Below are positions 61,039 to 64,000 of a stretch of DNA of 64,000 bases, one piece after another. Each line of letters opens with the position of its first letter. Positions within the stretch are counted from its first letter, which is position 1. Below the pieces are notes generated by a model. The model did no database searches. It was not told the origin of the DNA and saw only the letters and a program-made list of their open reading frames with translations. Origin of the DNA: Candidatus Dojkabacteria bacterium UBA2022 (GTDB lineage Bacteria > Patescibacteriota > Dojkabacteria > SC72); NCBI GenBank assembly GCA_002335495.1, contig DDBW01000020.1, positions 11,753-75,752 on the forward strand, written 5' to 3'. The position numbers and the translations under genes are program-made.

Positions 61039-63066
61039 ATGACAAACGATCAGAGAAGCGATTTGATTGGCCAAAGAAACGTAAGGTTGGAGAAAATTGA
61101 GAGAATGAAAGCTATGGGAATTGATCCATATCCTTCAAACTCATTAAGAAACGTATCCAACTCCGAGGTTATTCAAAACTACAGTAAACATGAAGGACAG
61201 GTTGTTACAGTAGCCGGTCGATTAATGTCTATAAGAGAACACGGTCAGATAGTATTCGGACATATTCAAGATCCTACAGATAGACTTCAGTTATATATCA
61301 AAGCTGATTCATTAGCATCTACAAGTAAAGAGAGCATCGGATTTGAAAATATGGACCTATTTGATATTGGAGATATTGTAGAAGCTACTGGAATTGTCAC
61401 AAAGACTCAAAGAGGAGAAGTCTCTGTTCAGCCAACCACTTTGCGCATGCTTACCAAATCCATCCGTCCACTTCCTGATAAATGGGCTGGTTTGCAAGAT
61501 AAAGAAGCGAAATTTAGACAAAGATATCTAGATTTGATAATGGATCCTTCCAAGAAAAATAAATTTGTAGACTCGGCCAGAATCCTTTTTGCAATAAGAT
61601 CATTTTTAAATGAAAGAGGATTTCTTGAAATTAAAACACCTGTTATACAACCCCTTTATGGAGGAACAAACGCACGTCCTTTTAGCACATACATGAATGC
61701 CTTAGGCACCGATTTCTATCTCGCAATTGCTCACGAATTGTATCTTAAAAGATTGATAACCGCGGGATTTGAAAACGTTTACAACATGACTGGATATTTC
61801 AGAAACGAAGGGATCGATAGGACTCACAATCCTGAGTTTCAGATGCTTGAAACTATGACCGCATATAAAAATTACGAGTACAACATGGAGCTTCTTGAGA
61901 GCATGTATAAACATGTAGCAAAGAATGTAATGCAAAAAAATGTGTATAAAGTTGGAGGGCATGAAATAGACCTAATGGGTAACTGGGAAAGAATAATGAT
62001 GGTAGATGCTGTCCGAAAACATACGGGAGTAGATTTTAATAAGATTAGCAATCTAAAGGATGCACACCAAGCGTTGACGAGCATAGGATATAAAGGTGAG
62101 ATGCCTGATTCTATTGGGGAATCTATGAAGGTAGTCTTTGAAGAAAAAGTAGAAGAGAAACTCATACAACCTACAATTATCTACGGACACCCTGTAGAGA
62201 TATCTCCACTTGCAAAAAGAATGACATCTGATCCTAGATATGTTGAAAGATTTGAAATATTTATAGGCGGAATTGAACAAGGAGATAACTGGAGTGAGTT
62301 AAATAACCCTGTTGAGCTTTTTGATAGATTTAAAGCACAGAGCTTGGCTAAAAAGATTGATGAGGACGATGTAGCTCATCCAATGGATATTGAATTTATT
62401 GAAACCATGGAGTACGGAATGCCTCCTACTACTGGCTTAGGGCCTGGTATTGAAAGATTCCAAATGCTATTTACTGAATCTGAGTATATTGATGATGTTA
62501 TATTCTTCCCATTGATGAGACCAGCTCCTGTAACCAAACTTCAGAAAGAAATATACGGAGAAGACGCCTTGGAAGGAAATGAGAAATTGATAGGTCGAAA
62601 CAGTAAGGGGGAAGTTAAAGCAAAAGCTTCGGGACCTAAGGTTCAGGATACATCTAAGAAAATAGTTTTGCTCCTAAACTCGGAGCTTTCTGGTTGGAAG
62701 GTTACAAACACGGTTGGACATCTATCCGCTCTTGTCGCTAACATGATCGATAGGGAGAGTTTTGCAAGTACTGATTCATTTGAGTTTTCAGATGGTGTCC
62801 GAATTCCTGCTAACTCTCAGTATCCAATAGTGGCTTTGGGAGCAACCGATGCTCAGTTAAAGAACTTCTTTGCTAAAACCAAGGATATGAAAGACATTAT
62901 TCTCACCGTTTACACTAAGGAAATGCTTGAAATAAAGTCAGATAATGAGATCACAGATGCGTTGCAAAAAATAACAATCAATGATTCTGAAATATACGGA
63001 ATTGGGTTGTTCGGTGATAATGATACTCTGAAGAGCTTAACAAACAAATTTAGTCTGTATAAATAG
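61039..63066 (+). CDS. lysS: lysyl-tRNA synthetase (class II) fused to a DUF2000-like domain
   Basis: A 675-residue protein. The N-terminal OB-fold anticodon-binding domain (about 50-150, VTVAGRLMSIREHGQIVFGHIQD in pieces) is followed by the class II core: motif 2 FRNEGIDRTHNPEFQMLE and motif 3 GLGPGIERFQMLF. A usual LysRS ends near 500; here a linker (about 510-539) leads to an extra domain of 136 residues (540-675) starting KKIVLLLNSELSGWKVTN, with PIVALGATDAQLKNFF and IILTVYTKEML, the pattern of DUF2000, a PTH2-like fold. Expression is controlled by the T-box leader. The extra domain may act on tRNA, which is inference. Confidence 0.95.
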   Translation: MTNDQRSDLIGQRNVRLEKIERMKAMGIDPYPSNSLRNVSNSEVIQNYSKHEGQVVTVAGRLMSIREHGQIVFGHIQDPTDRLQLYIKADSLASTSKESIGFENMDLFDIGDIVEATGIVTKTQRGEVSVQPTTLRMLTKSIRPLPDKWAGLQDKEAKFRQRYLDLIMDPSKKNKFVDSARILFAIRSFLNERGFLEIKTPVIQPLYGGTNARPFSTYMNALGTDFYLAIAHELYLKRLITAGFENVYNMTGYFRNEGIDRTHNPEFQMLETMTAYKNYEYNMELLESMYKHVAKNVMQKNVYKVGGHEIDLMGNWERIMMVDAVRKHTGVDFNKISNLKDAHQALTSIGYKGEMPDSIGESMKVVFEEKVEEKLIQPTIIYGHPVEISPLAKRMTSDPRYVERFEIFIGGIEQGDNWSELNNPVELFDRFKAQSLAKKIDEDDVAHPMDIEFIETMEYGMPPTTGLGPGIERFQMLFTESEYIDDVIFFPLMRPAPVTKLQKEIYGEDALEGNEKLIGRNSKGEVKAKASGPKVQDTSKKIVLLLNSELSGWKVTNTVGHLSALVANMIDRESFASTDSFEFSDGVRIPANSQYPIVALGATDAQLKNFFAKTKDMKDIILTVYTKEMLEIKSDNEITDALQKITINDSEIYGIGLFGDNDTLKSLTNKFSLYK

Positions 63067-63098
63067 AATATTTGTTGAATTGAGAGTAAAATCTCTAT

Positions 63099-63998
63099 AT
63101 GCAAAGCATTCAGGATTTAATCAAGATTAAAGAGAATCTGAAAAAAGAAGTTCTTGAGAAACGCCATTATATTTCTCAAGAGTTCCAGGATTATGGCTTT
63201 AGAATAGCCTCTAAACTGGGTACGCTTAGTCAGTTATCGATGTACATAAAGCTTGCAAAAGATAAACCTCGAGCCTTGCTTGAGCAGGCTTTTAGTTTTG
63301 CAATTGATTATCCTAATGCAACTAACAAAGGCAAGATATTTATGTGGAAGCTCAAAGAACTTGAGCTTGAAAGGTTTGAGCGTCTGAAAGCGAAAAACTC
63401 AAAGTTGAAAATTATTGTTATTGATATAAATGCCTTGTTCAATACTCCAATTAATGCCTTTATTGAGAGGTATCAAAGTCAGTTCATGCTTTTAGATTCT
63501 GATATAGAGTCTTTTAAGACTGAAGATTATCCCAAATGTATAGTAGGGAAGAAAGATTTAAAAAAGGCTCTGAAAAAATACATTAAAAATTGGAATTGGC
63601 AGGGTGACGAAGAGGATCTGATCAAGTATTGGTTCAGTGATACTCCTGATATAAATATGGATATAATTGATCGCTTAGATAGACTGGATAGAGAGGTCTA
63701 TAAAATTTACGTTTCTGGTGACTACGATCAGTATCAGGCAGAGTATCTTGAGAGGGCAATTACTACTAAGTTAAACCCAGATGGTTTTCTTCAATCCTTT
63801 CAGATTGGAGTTGAAAGTAGCAAGTTAAATTATATTAGAAGAGTCCTGAATAATTTAATGATAGACGTTTCTCAAATTCATTACATGGCTCCAATTACAA
63901 AATCCCTTTCAAAATGGGCGAAATTGGGATGTTATACCTACCAGTACCCAATCCAAGGAATAGATGAGATAATCAAGAATGTTGGTTCAAAATCCTAA
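63099..63998 (+). CDS. protein of unknown function, possibly HAD-like C-terminal half
   Basis: A 299-residue soluble protein. The first 110 residues are helical and basic (FRIASKLGTLSQLSMYIKLAK, then KGKIFMWKLKELELERF). The second half begins with the strand KIIVIDINALFNT and continues with IDRLDRLDREVYKIYVSGDYDQYQAEYL, which faintly recalls HAD hydrolases, although the second Asp of DxD is Asn. TAAAAT ends six bases before the ATG, so it fits the leaderless pattern. It ends two bases before the window end. Confidence 0.5.
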   Translation: MQSIQDLIKIKENLKKEVLEKRHYISQEFQDYGFRIASKLGTLSQLSMYIKLAKDKPRALLEQAFSFAIDYPNATNKGKIFMWKLKELELERFERLKAKNSKLKIIVIDINALFNTPINAFIERYQSQFMLLDSDIESFKTEDYPKCIVGKKDLKKALKKYIKNWNWQGDEEDLIKYWFSDTPDINMDIIDRLDRLDREVYKIYVSGDYDQYQAEYLERAITTKLNPDGFLQSFQIGVESSKLNYIRRVLNNLMIDVSQIHYMAPITKSLSKWAKLGCYTYQYPIQGIDEIIKNVGSKS

Positions 63999-64000
63999 AC

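Noticed and set aside
1..64000. CRISPR arrays, insertion sequences, prophage or attachment sites
   Set aside because: No direct-repeat arrays, transposase or integrase motifs or tRNA-end duplications were found on reading both strands.

Overview
The window looks like a chromosomal segment of an AT-rich bacterium of the Candidate Phyla Radiation (Patescibacteria). The reasons are the fused S10-spc-alpha-L13 ribosomal super-operon with no rpmD (L30) between rpsE and rplO, several single-pass surface proteins, a VirB6-like secretion module, short intergenic gaps, little biosynthetic metabolism and very few Shine-Dalgarno sequences. Dojkabacteria-like is my guess, at low confidence. The standard bacterial code fits: TGA stops are rare but real (queA, the MFS gene, the small RiPP-like peptide).

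Layout. 1-9660: cell-surface and secretion region (end of a surface protein, Fn3 protein with a Thr-Pro linker, Cys-rich exported protein, VirB6/TrbL-like channel, giant membrane protein with a LytM/M23 domain, anchored protein). 9662-16313: UbiA-type prenyltransferase, degenerate amidase plus SH3, UvrD helicase, Rpf/G5 wall-lytic protein, TPR protein. 16406-35478: fusA, tuf, then rpsJ to rpsI with secY, adk, map, infA, rpmJ and rpoA. 35555-46157: DUF4349 protein, RNase P RNA, TrmB-type regulator, PIG-L deacetylase, divergent fmt and queA-tgt, MFS transporter, rny-ymdB, HU. 46279-48271: self-contained cassette of a GNAT-like protein, a 42-residue RiPP-like precursor and a LanM-type dehydratase without cyclase. 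48286-63998: YibE/F, CAP protein, UMP-kinase-like protein, two Gre factors, tRNA-Glu(CUC), ABC transporter, trmD, M49-like protein, a frame-disrupted small gene, glyS, PspC and LiaF-like proteins, and lysS behind a T-box leader.

Most striking observations. (1) Both elongation factors, in otherwise very conserved sequences, have lost the guanine-specifying Asp of the NKxD (G4) motif (EF-G NKLN, EF-Tu NTFG) and both have gained an Asp in the G5 loop. This looks like a coordinated change in nucleotide-base recognition, with a possible move from GTP toward another nucleotide such as ATP. (2) A minimal lanthipeptide-like cassette: precursor coupled through TGATG to a 449-residue DUF4135 dehydratase in which most CylM catalytic residues are kept at exact spacing, but the lysine and one histidine are replaced and the LanC domain is absent. 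(3) A T-box riboswitch controls a LysRS that carries a C-terminal DUF2000-like domain. (4) Several genes have a -10 box exactly six bases before ATG, so their mRNAs should be leaderless; the RNase P RNA promoter gives an internal calibration of this spacing. fmt and queA share one symmetric bidirectional promoter of this kind.

How the genes work together: the centre is a translation and growth hub (ribosome, RNA polymerase alpha, Sec channel, Met processing by fmt and map, tRNA modification by trmD and queA/tgt). The flanks supply envelope remodelling (M23, Rpf, CAP, amidase-like, PspC/LiaF) and a putative secretion apparatus, as expected for a small host-dependent cell.
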